Of a stretch of 64,000 bases of DNA, positions 12,262 through 23,611 are shown one piece after another. A program made the position numbers and the translations under genes. The stretch's first letter is position 1, and each line of letters starts with the position of its first letter. The stretch is from Dugong dugon. Its lineage: Eukaryota > Chordata > Mammalia > Sirenia > Dugongidae. The DNA lies in NCBI GenBank assembly GCA_030035585.1, contig CM057471.1, positions 93,621,819 through 93,685,818 on the forward strand, read 5' to 3'. Under the pieces are notes generated by a model. That model had not been told where the DNA came from and searched no databases. It saw only the letters and a program-made list of their open reading frames with translations.

Positions 12262-12545
12262 ACATGCATGGAGAATGCTCCTTAGAAGCAAGGATGGCGA
12301 GACTTCGTCTTACATACTGTGGACATGTTATCAGGAGGCACCAGTCCCCAGAGAAGGACATCATGCTTGGTAAAGTACAGGGTCAGCAAAAAAGAGGAAG
12401 ACCCTCAATGAGATGGATTGACACAGTGGCTGCAACAATGGGCTCAAAAGTAGCAAGGATTGTGAGGACGGCTCAGGACAGGGCAGCAGTTCATTCTGTT
12501 GTACGTGGGGGGTTGCTACGAGATGGCACCCAACAACAACACAAC
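12262..12545 (+). pseudogene. RTE/BovB LINE ORF, C-terminal fragment
   Basis: An open frame of about 85 codons encodes the C-terminus of an RTE-type reverse-transcriptase ORF. It includes LTYCGHVIRRHQSPEKDIML, GKVQGQQKRGRPSMRWIDT and VARIVRTAQDRAAV. The same protein tail recurs on the minus strand at 15152-15342 (GKVEGQRKIERPSTRWID). The short 3' end ACCCAACAACAACACAAC is typical of these elements. It is a 5'-truncated copy with no catalytic domain, so it is non-functional despite the open frame. Confidence 0.88.
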
Positions 12546-12624
12546 ATGGATTCAAGTAACCACCATCACAATAGCGACACAGAACAGCTCCATCACCCCA
12601 ATAAATGTATCCTGCTCTCCCTTT

Positions 12625-12832
12625 ATGGGTCCCTGGTTGACACAAACAGTTTGTGCTCCTCTTCTAACCTAAAGGTTGGTAGTTCGAACTCATCCAGCAG
12701 TGTCATGGAAGAAATACATGGTGATCTGCTTCCTTGAAGATTACAGCTAAGAAAATCTTATGGAGCAGTTCTACTCTGTAATATATGGGGTCACCATGAG
12801 TCAGAATTGACTCAACAGCAATGGGTTTGGTT
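12625..12832 (+). mobile_element. tRNA-headed SINE (GTCCCTGG class)
   Basis: GGGTCCCTGGTTGACACAAA head, AAAGGTTGGTAGTTCGAACT, GGTGATCTGCTTCC, then ATGAGTCAGAATTGACTCAA and GGGTTTGGTTT at the end. Confidence 0.9.
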
Positions 12833-12849
12833 TGCTCTCCCTTTTAGAG

Positions 12850-13382
12850 AGTCACATTCACCTTCCCACCCCTTGGTTATCATTGATCTGTTCTCTAGCA
12901 CTATAGTTTTGACTTCTTAAAAGTGTCACCCAATATGTAGGCTTTTGAAACTGGACACTTTCAGCATAATGCCTTTGAGATTTATTCCATTATTCATCAG
13001 TAGTTTGTTCCTTTTTATTACTGAGTAGTATTCCATTATGTGGCTGTACCACTGTCTGTTTATCCATTCGCCCACTGAAGGCTTTTTGGGTTGTTTCCAG
13101 TTTGGGGAAATTGTGAATAGAGCTGCTATAGATATTTATGTACAAGTTTTTGTGTGAACCTAAGTTTTCATTCATCTAGAGTAAATATTGCTGAGTAGGA
13201 TGGCTGGGTCATATGGCAAATGTATGTTTAACTTTACAAAAAACTGCTAAACTGTTCTCCAGGTTGCTTTACCACTTTGCATTCCTACCAGCAATGTATG
13301 AGAGTTCCAGTTTCTCTACATTCCTACTAGCACTTGGTATTTTCAACTTTTTTGTTTAGCCATTCTCATAGGTGTATGGTAA
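12850..13382 (-). mobile_element. Older L1 fragment, ORF2 C-terminus, antisense
   Basis: The reverse complement encodes decayed L1 ORF2 C-terminal sequence. On the plus strand it shows TATTCCATTATGTGGCTGTA, CATTCGCCCACTGAAGGC, GGATGGCTGGGTCATATGGC and CATTCCTACCAGCAATGTAT in the expected order. It is much more diverged than the two large L1s, hence an older mammalian L1. Confidence 0.82.
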
Positions 13383-14339
13383 GAACATGTTACATTTTAA
13401 ATTAAGAAATAGAAAAGAATTGAACATTGCTGGCAAGGGTAGGGTAAATAAGTCATCTCCTAAGGTGTTGGTAAATAAAAATATAAATAAGTAAACGTCA
13501 TTGTAAAATTACATTTACATAGAGAATATTTCACAAGCACCTAATATGTGCCTGTTATGTTCCTAGTATGCATGTTTCAAAGCCTTAAGAATGTCCATAT
13601 ACTTTGTGATTTTCTTTTCATTTTGTCATCTCTATTTTCTGTTTTTTAAGAATGCTCATAGTTTGTTTTTGTAACATAACACTAAAATGTAATCAAAAGT
13701 TGAGACCAAAAAAGATGGTATATTTAAATCCAAAAAAATATTGATATTAATAATTTGTTGTTTGTGAGGACACTGTCCTCTGCAGATAGGTAAGGAGGAG
13801 AGGATGCCCACATGCAGTGTATTCGGCCGCAGAATTCTGCCTGTTTGCTTCACCCCAAAGCTTTCTTTATCTTTTCATCTATCAAAAGCACCATGACAGG
13901 TGGAAGAGTTAGTTTATTCCCTACAAATGCTTTGTAACTGATTGACAATGAGAAATTAATTAGAAAGGATATAAGAGCCAATTGATTTTCTGGCTGCCAA
14001 TTGTCCACTTTGCAGATTATTTATGGGAGCCAGAAAGAAAGTAGGAACAAAGGAGAGCAACTGGGTTGGAAGACATTGAGGGGCTTCCCAGGAATTCAAT
14101 TACAGTAATCCCTGCTGGCTCAGGACTTCCACTGCATCTTTGCCATGTCCTTCTTGCCAAAGCTGGGCCACATGGGCCAAGTGACTATGAGTATAGTACA
14201 TTTGCATCCCAAAGATCTTGTTCCCCTGATTTTGTATAGATTATCAACAACATCTTGAATGACGCAGAGAGAGCAGCTTCAGGAAAATAATTTATGAAGA
14301 TTAAAATCCATATTACAAAGAGGCTAATGAGCATGGCCT
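13383..14339. other. Unassigned AT-rich non-coding DNA
   Basis: No repeat or gene recognised. The stretch 13930-14040 (TTAATTAGAAAGGATATAAG, CCAATTGATTTTCTGGCTGC) is AT-rich with homeodomain-type cores and has no coding signature. Confidence 0.4.
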
Positions 14340-14553
14340 CAGAATCCCTGGGTGGTACAAATGGTTAATGCACTTGGCTGCTCAACAAAAGGCTGGAGGT
14401 TTGAGTCCACCTAGATGCACCTCAGCAGAAAGGCCTGGAGATCTATGGCTGAAAAATCAGCCATTGAAAACTATGTGAAGCACAGTTCTACTCTGACACA
14501 CCTGGGGTCTCCATGAGTCAGAATCAACACAATAGCAACTGGTACTGGTAATG
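14340..14553 (+). mobile_element. tRNA-headed SINE (GTCCCTGGGTGG class)
   Basis: AGAATCCCTGGGTGGTACAA head, AAAGGCTGGAGGTTTGAGTC, AAAGGCCTGGAGATC, GAAAAATCAGCCATTGAAAA and a CATGAGTCAGAATCAAC tail. Confidence 0.92.
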
Positions 14554-14819
14554 AACTTGGCCCCAGACTGAAGGAAAACCAGGAAAAGAGATGATTCTCA
14601 GGAATTGCATTCACCCAGGGAACGTATTATATTCAGAGAAAGACTTACATTTCTAACCAGGGAAGTCTCATGTTGGCTAATGACTTCAATTCTCCTAATA
14701 CAGTTGAAATTAAACTAATTGATTAGAAATTATTTCATACTTCTTTTGCAAAGGATATTAATCATAAAGACCTAGAATTTTAACGATGGTTGAATATAAG
14801 ATTTCATCTTTTAGTACAG

Positions 14820-14935
14820 ATTTCATAGCTAGAAAACTGAGGCCTAGAGAAGGGAAATAACTTTCTTCAAAACAACACAACTATGTCAGAACAGAATCAG
14901 AACAAGAAAGTCTTCAGACGACCAGTCCAGGAAGT
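14820..14935 (-). repeat. MIR-like relic
   Basis: GAAAACTGAGGCCTAGAGAA followed by a diverged antisense MIR core. Confidence 0.45.
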
Positions 14936-15151
14936 GGGTTAAGTGTATTTATTTTACATATTTACATAGGAGGGCTATTAAAATGCATTGCTTTTGGAGA
15001 TTACTGTCATCATCTGTAACAAATTGTGTTTTTTTAAATGACATTTCAAGAAAGAAGAAGAAGAAACAGGAAGAGGAGGGCAAGAGAGAGGAGGAGAAAG
15101 AGGAAGAAAATGCTCAAAATGCACATAAAAATCTTTTTGCAAAGTTAATTT

Positions 15152-15972
15152 TGTTGTTGATAGGCGTAGTCAAGAGGGTTCCAACTGATAGTGAGCTTAT
15201 GTACAACAGAACGAAACACTTCCAGGTCCTGTGCCATCCTCACAATCGTTCCTAAGTTTGAGCTCATTTTTGCAGCCACTGTGTCAATCCATCTCGTTGA
15301 GGGTCTTTCTATTTTTCGCTGACCCTCTACTTTACCAGGCATGATGTCCTTCTCCAGGGACTGGTCCCTCCTAATAACAGGGCCATTCTGACTGTACTTC
15401 TTCCAAGACAGATTTGGTTGCTCTTCTGGTAGTCCGTGATATATTCAGTATTGTTTACCAACATCTTTATACAAGTGCATCAATTCTTCAATCTTTTTAC
15501 CTTGACCAGCTTTCACATGCATAGGAAGCAATTGAAAACACCATGGCTTGGGTCAGGTGCACCTTAGTCCTCAGAGTGACATCTTTGCTTTGTAACACGT
15601 TGAAGAGGTCTTTTGCAGCAGATTTGCCCAATGAAATATGTCCTTTGATTTCTTGACTGTTGCTTCCATGGGCATTGATTGTGAATCCAAGTAAAATGAA
15701 ACCCTTGACAACTTCAATGTTTTCTCCATTTATCATGATGTTGCTTATTGGTCCAGCTGTGAGGATTTTTGTTTTATGTTGAGGTATAATCCATACTGAA
15801 AGCTATAGTCTGATCTTCATCAGTAAGTGCTTCAAGTCCTCTGCTTTCAGCAAACAGGGTTGTGTCATCTCCACATCATTGGTTGTTAATGAGTCTTCCC
15901 CCACGTTTTCATTTTCACTAAAGAAGCTTTTCAGAATAAGCTTCTTATTCTTACAGAGCTCCAGCTCATCCT
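15152..15972 (-). pseudogene. RTE/BovB LINE ORF, 3' fragment
   Basis: On the minus strand two open blocks encode the C-terminal part of an RTE ORF. The first (15736-15497) contains MINGENIEVVKGFILLGFTI and SLGKSAAKDLFNVLQSKDV. The second (15342-15145) contains GKVEGQRKIERPSTRWID. The plus-strand start TTGTTGTTGATAGG is the short 3' terminal repeat of the family. The copy is 5'-truncated with a frameshift between the blocks, and lacks the catalytic palm. Confidence 0.87.
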
Positions 15973-16518
15973 AAATATTCTACCATTTTACCATATTTTA
16001 ATTATATCCTAGTGTTCCTGTCATATTGAGCAAGATGCATAATAAAACTGCAACTTAATTTTAATTTCTCAGTCAATTTTGGAAGAATGAAGTTCAGCCA
16101 CATTACTTTGACAATTACTACATATCCAAGAACTCTAGTGTGGACTTGGCCTTCAAAGTGAGTGAGAATAAAAAGGATCCAAGAAAATGGATAGAATTTT
16201 CTCGAAGTAAAGATAAGTAATGGGTTTTCCATTTCCAAAGAGTTCATTTCTTGGCTATATGAAAATACATTTCAGTTCATTTATGACTACTTAAAATCCT
16301 ATCTAATTTTCATGTTATTACCCACATTCAAAGTATGGGGTACCTGAAAATAATACATCTAACCGACATGATCTTTCCTCTTTGGGTACCAGCAAAATGA
16401 CTGAAAATGCTGACTAATTCTCCAGGCTCTACTACTCCTCCTTAAAATACCTATATGGATACTTTTAGTTGAGGCCTTTATAAATAATAATCCTAGCTAA
16501 CAATTATTAAGCCCTAAT
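15973..16518. other. Unassigned non-coding DNA
   Basis: No repeat or gene recognised. A minus-strand open frame of 81 codons at 16002-16247 has no recognisable motif and looks like chance. Confidence 0.4.
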
Positions 16519-16705
16519 TATGTGTCAGGCCCTGGTGGCACAGTGGTAAATAGTTCGGCTGCTAACGAAAAGGTCAGCAGTTTGAATCCACCAGCCACTC
16601 CTTGGAAACCCTATGGGGCAGTTCTTCTCTGTTCTATAGGGTTGCTATGAGTCGGAATCGACTCGATGGCAGTGGGTTTGGTTTGGTTTTTGGTATGTGT
16701 CAGGC
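16519..16705 (+). mobile_element. tRNA-headed SINE with perfect 12-bp TSD
   Basis: The SINE starts with a GCCCTGGTGGCACAGTGG head, has B-box-like AGGTCAGCAGTTTGAATCC and ends TCGGAATCGACTCGATGGCA then GGGTTTGGTTTGG. It is flanked by TATGTGTCAGGC at 16519-16530 and 16694-16705, a perfect TSD. It is the least decayed copy of its class here. Confidence 0.95.
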
Positions 16706-16724
16706 GTTCTTTTAAGCAAATAAC

Positions 16725-16875
16725 AGGTACCAATTCTCAAAGAATCCTATGAGGTGAGCATTATTGTTACCCCCAATTTTACAGATGAATAAGCTGAGAC
16801 AAGAGAAGTTAAGAGACACAAAGTCAAGATCATACAGCATTTAAATGTGGAGCTAGGAAATTCGCACATGTCTAT
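16725..16875 (-). repeat. MIR-like relic
   Basis: ATTTTACAGATGAATAAGCT, GAAGTTAAGAGACACAAAGT and ATGTGGAGCTAGGA follow the antisense MIR order. Confidence 0.6.
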
Positions 16876-17349
16876 AAAGAAACAAAACCCATTATATGCA
16901 TGAATTGTGTAGGGCTTATTAAAGAGTTAATGTAAGTACACACGTGAATAGATATATGCAGCAAATTATAACTGACCATACTCTGGGATCTTTGTTAACT
17001 CCACCTCTCAAGCTTTGTGTTAAAGCTATTAGCAAAAAGTGATTAGATCTTTATCATGATCCACACGTCTGTCTTCTTGCTTGGTTCCGATCCTATCTCG
17101 TCTACTTCCACACAGCTCAACATCTGACACTCATCCTGTTGCCCTTCTTGGGACCACTAGGTACCTTTTTTTCATAACTAATGTATCTACTGCAAAGAGT
17201 TTAAATTTCTTTCTACTCACAACTTTCAGAGTTTAAGGAAAGCTTTCTTGCTTTGACTATAAAAATGTTAGTTGAATTGCTATTGCTCTAGCTATTTGTC
17301 TCTATCTTCATCAGTGATAGATGTGCAATTCCTTCCACTGGCGTACACT
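16876..17349. other. Unassigned non-coding DNA
   Basis: No gene or repeat recognised. Confidence 0.4.
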
Positions 17350-17566
17350 CTGGAGTCCACGGGTAGTGCAAACAGTTAACGTGCTCAGCTGCTAACCAAA
17401 AGGTTAGAGATTCGAGTCCACTACCCAGAGGCACCTCAGAGGAAAGGCCTGGCAATCTACTTCCAAAAAATTAACCATTAAAAATCCTAAGGAGCACAGT
17501 TCTACTCTGACACACATGGGGTCACCGTGAGTTGTAGTTGGCAGCAACTGGTTTTTTGGTTGGTGT
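17350..17566 (+). mobile_element. tRNA-headed SINE (GTCCCTGGGTGG class)
   Basis: GGAGTCCACGGGTAGTGCAA head, AAAAGGTTAGAGATTCGAGT, GAGGCACCTCAGAGGAAAGG, GGAGCACAGTTCTACTCTGA, and a tail that lost part of the GAGTCGGAATCGACTCG segment. Confidence 0.9.
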
Positions 17567-17664
17567 GTCCTCTGCTGGTGCCTTCTGAGAACCTGTGACT
17601 ATCTTCTCGGTTTTACAGGTCTCCCTGGCTTTAGTATCACCAAGTTTAAGAGTTCCCTATAGAC

Positions 17665-17822
17665 AAGACTTCTTAAGCTTTAATGATCATATGAATTACT
17701 TGCTGATCTCATTAAATTACAGATTCTGACTCAGTAGCTCTGGGGTAAGGCCTGAAATTCTGCATTCCTAACAAGCTCCAGGTGATGCTGCTCCAAGGAC
17801 CACATTTGAATTAGCAAGGACC
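17665..17822 (+). repeat. MER5-like hAT DNA-transposon relic
   Basis: CAGATTCTGACTCAGTAGCT, TGAAATTCTGCATTCCTAAC and AAGCTCCAGGTGATGCTGCT follow the layout I associate with MER5/Charlie non-autonomous transposons. The family name is from memory. Confidence 0.55.
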
Positions 17823-17880
17823 TTGAACACTTGTCATTCCTTCCTTACCAGTTTATTTTATTCCACTATTAATGTCCCAG

Positions 17881-18112
17881 TATCTTCCTTCAGAGTCCCT
17901 GTGTGGTGCCAACAGTTAACTCCCTCTACCGCTAACCAAAAGGTTGAAGGTTTGAGTCTATCCAGAGGTGCCTCAGAAGAAAGGCCTGGTGACCAGCTTC
18001 CAAAAATCAGCCATTGAAAACCTTATGGAGCACAGTTCTACTCTGACACGCATGGGGTCACCATGAGTCAGAATCGACTTGAGGGCAACTGGTTTACTGG
18101 TTATCTTCCTTC
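17881..18112 (+). mobile_element. tRNA-headed SINE with 11-bp TSD
   Basis: AGAGTCCCTGTGTGGTGCCA head, AAAAGGTTGAAGGTTTGAGT, AGAAAGGCCTGGTGACC and a GAGTCAGAATCGACTTGAGG tail. The perfect flanking duplication TATCTTCCTTC is at 17881-17891 and 18102-18112. Confidence 0.94.
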
Positions 18113-19458
18113 CGTCTCCTGCTGAAGCTACAACACCTAGTCTCTAATCTTTTCACATGTAACAAAATGTCTCATGAGGTTTTTTGCTTTTCTTCCTGTC
18201 TCTATGTTCACCCACATGTGTGTTCCTATGTTCTCCTAAGGACATATTGACCAAATAATCTAGAATTTTTCTCAAGGTAGTAATTCACGGCAACTGAAGA
18301 TTAAGAAGAGTCCCACCACTGTTACCCTTAGAAATATTTAATCCATAAGCACATAGGCTGTAAAATTGCCCTTTCCTGGCCTTGTATGTATTCTTCTCTA
18401 GCAGCTGAAAGTAGAAACTGGGAGAAAATGGAAAACAGATGAGAAGCCCAAGAGAGCTTTCATCAGCAATTACTGCACCTGACAAATTCCTACTCCTCGT
18501 TTTAGCCTGGTTTTAATAAAAGAAAGATTCAACAATGGTTTATGCTACCTGGCATTGCCTTTAATTTCATCAAGCTCCAATATGAAGACTTGCCACATTT
18601 ACACTAAACTGCTTTTTCTGCTGAAGTTCATTTGTGAATGCAGTCGCTGGGGCTTTAATCATCTTTGCTTCAATCTTTCATTTCTAACACACTGTGAGCA
18701 GAGGTATAGCTAGGGTATGACAGGCACAGCAGATATTTCACCAGCCCTGAGCAGTTTCTATTAACCCAGTATGGCCAGTGGCATAGCTGCAGAAAATGGT
18801 ACCTATGGCAAGCAATGAAGTTGCACCCCAGTCCAACCATCTGACACCCCTGTTCTACATAACCTTACTATAGTATCAGCTCAAAAATACAAGTCAAGCT
18901 CGTTAATCTTTTAATTACCACATTACCATGCTTGAGGAAGGATGTTGGTCTATACCAGGGTAATAGAAACTGCTCAGCAGTGCCATGCGCCCAAGGCCGG
19001 TTCAATACCCTAGATGTGCCACTGACTGTGAATGACAATGGCTCTCCCAGCTGCCCCTGCCCTGTGACCAGGCAAATTCTCCTTTGTGTCAGTTCCAGGG
19101 TGTCAGCTGCAGAGAGTATCCGCTAATTAAGAACAGAAAGGCCATTTCAAATACTCTGGCTATGAAGACTTAGTATTTCACATTCATGGTGGGCCACGTT
19201 CAAAGGTAAGGTCCTCGGACCTGCTGGACCAGCTATATTTCACTGAGCCTGGGAACAGCAGGGGACCCCTTGGCACTTCAGAAGTTATCTTGAAATCTAG
19301 GGTAATGAAATGCTGTCATGTTTCAGAGCTCAAAGCCCTTAGAATAACCGTCTCAGCATATCACTGAAGTTCAAATCTTAATCACTGAGGCACTATTGTC
19401 TCAAAGAGTACTTAAGGAAAGTCTTAAAAATGTTTATGCTTCCAAGATAACTATTTTA
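18113..19458. other. Unassigned non-coding DNA
   Basis: No repeat family or gene recognised. Short ORFs such as 18932-19126 have no domain features. This is the left flank of the ERV-derived insertion. Confidence 0.4.
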
Positions 19459-19487
19459 GCATTGATGCTATTTATTTATTCTTTTTT
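19459..19487 (-). repeat. Left TSD and A-rich tail of the ERV retrocopy
   Basis: On the minus strand, R is followed by AAAAAAGAATAAATAAA, an eroded poly(A) tail, and then by the TSD at 19459-19474. The tail abuts the AATAAA-bearing end of R, as expected for a polyadenylated RNA template. Confidence 0.8.
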
Positions 19488-19569
19488 CTGCATGAACAAA
19501 GTTTTATTGAGAAAAAGTAGTTCACAAGCAGAGACAAAGAGAGACAATACAACGCTGGCCTTTGTCTCC
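19484..19569 (-). promoter_or_regulatory. ERV 3' R region with polyadenylation signal
   Basis: This 86-bp block matches 35832-35917 with no gaps and 10 transitions. AATAAA lies at 19503-19508 (minus), about 15 nt before the R end, at normal distance for cleavage. The block begins on the minus strand with GGAGACAAAGGCC. Confidence 0.88.
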
Positions 19570-20011
19570 CCAAATAAAGGACTGGCTAGGGCTTATAAAG
19601 GTTTCTAGGCGGGGCAAAAGCATCAGCTTTATTTGTGAAAGAGGCGGGGTTATGAAGATTAGGTGCGCACGCAAGAGGTAATTCAAGACGGAACCTGTAA
19701 CAAAGGCTCCTGGGACTGGGTGGCAGGATTTATTATGGGGTGCCACACCTACACGGTTCCCCCATGCCAGCTCGATTCCTGTCTCCGGTCTGTCAGTCAC
19801 CTTGCGGATGTCTGCACATGCTCCAGGGACAAGATCGAGCCGGTTCTTCTGAAAAACATCTTATCAAGGAAGTATATTGAGAGCTGGGTAGGTGTTCTTT
19901 CATTACTGCGTGTTTCAAGACAATGGTTTTTGTGTCATTAGTTAAGCACATGTTTTTAGTTCAGGGTCCTTTGCTTAGGGGCTCAGTCCCCTTTTCCCTT
20001 CCCTGTCTCAT
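19570..20011 (-). promoter_or_regulatory. ERV U3 promoter region
   Basis: About 440 bp between the polypurine tract and R. A TATA element, CTTTATAAGC, at 19591-19600 (minus) lies about 29 nt before the start of R at 19569, so R begins at the expected transcription start. U3 is present only at this (3') end of the element. Confidence 0.8.
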
Positions 20012-20020
20012 TCCCCCCTG
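20012..20020 (-). promoter_or_regulatory. ERV polypurine tract
   Basis: The minus strand reads CAGGGGGGAATGAGACAGGG across the U3 boundary, comparable to gammaretroviral PPT/U3 junctions where a G6 run is followed by AATGA. The PPT primes plus-strand DNA synthesis in retroviruses. Confidence 0.7.
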
Positions 20021-20513
20021 AGAGATTTCATACTCATAATTCTTTATGAGGGTGTAGGGGCAGAGGTCTCTTCTTCTGTAACTTCTTCAAGCTGACACTG
20101 GGTTGTTGGCCTGCCTGGCAGAGTAGAAATCTCTCCCTGCTCTATCTAATGGTTGGGATGGCTCTTCACCAGGGAGAGGCTGAAAGCCCTGTACTACCAT
20201 TAATTTAAAACGGAACTGCTAGAGTCTAGATGAGACGAATCGGGCGAGTAGTTTTAAAAAAGGCATGGGCCGAAAAGAAGCAAGAGAAGCAGGGGTAAAA
20301 ACCAAGTTAGCGAAGGTAAAAAGCCTTTAATCTGTTGCCAAATGCTATTGCTGTCTCTTGGTCATTGAAGCAGACCCAGCAGTTAGTTAGGTAGGCTCCC
20401 AAGCTGTAAGCCCGGGACAGCTGTATCAGAGAGTTGTCGTCACACTGGGCCTTCTGCTTGATTAAAGCGAAAAGGGGAGTAAGGAGAAGGAGTACAAGCA
20501 AGGGGCTGCCCAT
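20021..20513 (-). pseudogene. env: env remnant with large internal deletion
   Basis: The ATG at 20513 starts a hydrophobic signal peptide (MGSPLLVLLLLTPLF) followed by a short surface-subunit N-terminus with a CWVC motif. A stop comes after 68 codons, near 20307. Instead of the rest of SU and the TM ectodomain, the next 280 bp read as a TM cytoplasmic-tail-like segment (FVSSR- and VVQGFQPLP-like pieces). Receptor-binding, fusion and membrane-anchor regions are absent. It starts about 270 bp after the integrase end. The annotation is based on motif order only. Confidence 0.72.
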
Positions 20514-20777
20514 TTTTGTTTAGGGTTTACACCCAGCACGGGCAAAGATGGTCCTTCTCAGGAGGATTTCCTTGTTGGAAAAAGGCAAGCAATATTAACA
20601 ACAGCAGAATAGCAAACAGAATTCCTATTAGAGTAGGAAGTTCAGACTTTACTTATCGCTGACCTTTTTTCTTCTGAACAGGAACTTCAGGTCTTCCACG
20701 GGCTCACAGGTGTATTGATGTTTTCCAGTAAGTGTGCCTTTTTCAGGCTGAGCATCTGGTGGGACATAAAGTTTAAC

Positions 20778-23611
20778 TCAGGAGTTATGTACCCAGGGGG
20801 TGACGCCCTTTAGCTTTACTGCAGTTAGTGTTGTAAGGACAACCTGGAAGGGCCTGGTCCACTTTCTCGGGAGATGACTCCTGGGTGTGCTCTCTCTCCA
20901 AGTTTTTAAGAGCATTACATCTCCTGGTTCATAGGTATGACAGACAGCTCCCTTTGCTGGGGGTAGGTAACACTTTATTCCCATATTTTCTGATGGCTTT
21001 TTGGACTTGCCCCAGGTTAATTAACTACTTTAGTGATTGGTTTAATTCTAGGTCAATAATCAGATCTGTAGTCGGGAAGGGACGCCCATATAGTATCTCG
21101 TAAGGGCTGAGTTTTAGGTTACTCCTGGGGGCTGATCTCACTCACAGCATTGCAATTGGGAGCATTTTTATCCAGGACTCTTGGGTCTCCTGACAGAGCT
21201 TTGCGAGTGTTCTTTTTAAAAAGTTTGGTTCATTCTCTCTACCTTTCCTGATGACTAGGGGTGCCAGGCAGTATGTAACTTGTAGTTTATTCCCAGGGCA
21301 CTAAAAAGGTTTTGGGTTATTTTAGCCACAAATGCTGGGCCATTATCTGATTGTAGGGACCGAGGAAGTCAAAATCTGGGGATTATTTAACAGGGCCTTC
21401 ACTACTTCTGTGGCCTTTTCTGTTCTAGCAGGAAAGGCCTCTACCCATCCAGTAAAGGTGCCTGCAAAAACCAAAAGGTATTTAAACCTTTGTTTTGGGG
21501 GGGTAATACTGTAAGGTCAACTTGCCAGTCTTCCCCCAGGTACATCCCCCTATGTTGAACTGGGTTAGCTAGCAGGAGAACAGCTGGATGAGATTGGGGA
21601 TTGTTTCTCTGGCAGATTTCACAGCCTCATTACTTGCTTAACTGTCTTATGCAGGTTGTTTCCCCAGAAGTGGGGTTTGAGGAGGGTCAGGAGAGTGTCC
21701 CTTCCAAAGTGGGTAGCATCATGGATTCCCTTAACCACCTTCCCCTGCATAGACTTAGGGATGAAGACAACCCCTTTTTCACTTACTAGCCATCTGCTAG
21801 GGATAAAGGTGAACCCTGCTTCTTCTGCTTTGCTTTTTACCTTACTCAAATACTGGGGATGTTCTGGTAAGGGACCATAGGGAATCAGGGCTAATGTCTT
21901 TTCTGTTTCTAGGCTCTTAGCAGCCCGTTTGGCTGCTGCATCTGCCTTATTATTTCCCAAAATGATATGGCTGTCACCCTTTTGATGTCCCTTGCAGTAA
22001 ATGACTGCTACTTGTTTGGGGAGGTAGATGGCTTCCAATAATTCCAGTCTTAGGTCTTCATATTTTATAGGGGAATTTCTGGCTGTAAGCATTCCTCTTT
22101 CCTTCCATATGGCAGCATGTGTATGTAAGATTAAATAGGAGAACTTGGAATCTGTATAAATATTTACAGAATTTCCCTCTCCTAGCTGTAGAGATAGCAT
22201 AATAGCAATTAATTCTGCCTTCTGTGCTGAGGTCTCAGGCGGGAGACCTTTAGCGTCTATGACTTGAGTTAAAATAACAAACGCATATCCAGCTCTCCGG
22301 ACCCCTTGATTAACAAAGCTACTCCCATCAGTAAACCACTCTTCATCAGCATTATCTAAAGGGGTCTCTCAGAGATGGGGTCTGCTGGAGTAAACTTCCT
22401 CAATGGTGTCTGCACAATTGTGTCCTAGCTGAGATGTTGTAACTGTTGGCAGGAGATTGGCTGGATTTAGAGTACTGCAAACCTTTAAGGTAACTTCTGG
22501 AGTATCTAATAAAATAGGCTGATATTGGGTGATTCTTCCTTCCGACAACCAATGTCCTCCTTTCACCTCTAGAACAGTTTGGACTTGGTGAGGTGTAAGG
22601 ACTTCAGTAGGTTGTCCCAGGGTGAGTGTTGAGGCTTTGTTTACCAATAGGGCAGTGGCCTCTACCACCCAGAGGCATCCCGGCCACCCTTGGGCTACTG
22701 GGTCCAGTTGTTTTGAAAAATAGGCTACCAGCCTAGTGGCTGGTCCTATATTCTGAGTAAGGAGCCCTAAAGCAATCCTTGTCTCTCATGCACAAACAGC
22801 TTTAAAGGCTTTTCTTGATCTGGGAGTTCGAGGGCAGGAGCCCTTCTGAGATCCAATTTTATCTTTTTGAAGGCCTGCTGACACTCGGGGGTCCATTTTA
22901 GGGGCACCTTCTCCTCCCCTTTTAAAGCTTCATAGAATGGATTTTCTCTAAGTCAAAAGTTGGGGATCCATATTCTACAAAATCCTGCCATTCCCAGGAA
23001 GCCTCTAAGTTGCTTTCTGGCGGTGGGGACAGGGAGGTCAGCAATAACCTGCTTTTGGTTGGGCGCTAGTGCTTGGCTTCCTGGGGTTAAGGTGAATCCC
23101 AACTAATGTACCTGACTTTGAGATATCTGGACTTTCCTGGGGGAGAACCGATACCCACGGTCTCCCAAAAAGTTTGAGTACGATGGTATTCCTGTCAGAC
23201 CCTTCTTTTGTTTCACTAACAACAGGTCGTCAATGTACTGAAGCAATATGCTCCCAGGCAAATGAAGCTCCCTCAATTCCTTAGCTAACACATACCCAAA
23301 TAAATGGGGGCATCTCTGAAACCCTGAGGCAACCTGGTCCATGTGTATTGGCTGGTTTCTAGGGTGTCAGGGTCTCTCTACTCAAAAGCAAAAAATACTG
23401 GCAGTCAGGATGCAATGGTATGCAAAAGAAAGCATCTTTTAAATCTAAAACTGTAAAGTATTGGGTATTTCCAGGGATTTGGGTTAAGAGGGTATAAGGG
23501 TTGGGAACCATAGCATGTATGGGAATCACTGCTTCATTCACAGTCCTAAGGTCTTGAACAAATCTATAGCTCCTGTCAGGATTTTTGTCTGTGGGGTCCT
23601 CTGCCAAGGCA
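20778..23611 (-). pseudogene. pol: pol remnant: RT, RNase H and integrase; protease missing
   Basis: Minus-strand pieces in several frames follow class I pol order. RT fingers/palm are at 23607-23359 (DLRTVNEAVIP, TVLDLKDAFFCIPLHP) and the catalytic YIDD motif within QYIDDLLL at about 23230. The connection is at 22668-22369. RNase H (YTDSKFS) and the integrase zinc-binding start (HDATHFGRDTLL) are at 22200-21619. Integrase catalytic motifs remain readable: WQVD near 21515, SDNGPAFVAK near 21345 and SSGKVERMN near 21250. The C-terminal domain is at 20984-20778 (GDVMLLKTW, TAVKLKGVTPW). Protease and the RT N-terminus are missing: the frame passes from gag NC directly into RT near 23605. Multiple stops and frameshifts. 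Confidence 0.88.

Noticed and set aside
19663-19941. 92-codon plus-strand frame across the ERV U3
   Set aside because: The minus strand has U3 promoter features here; no protein motif is visible in the frame.
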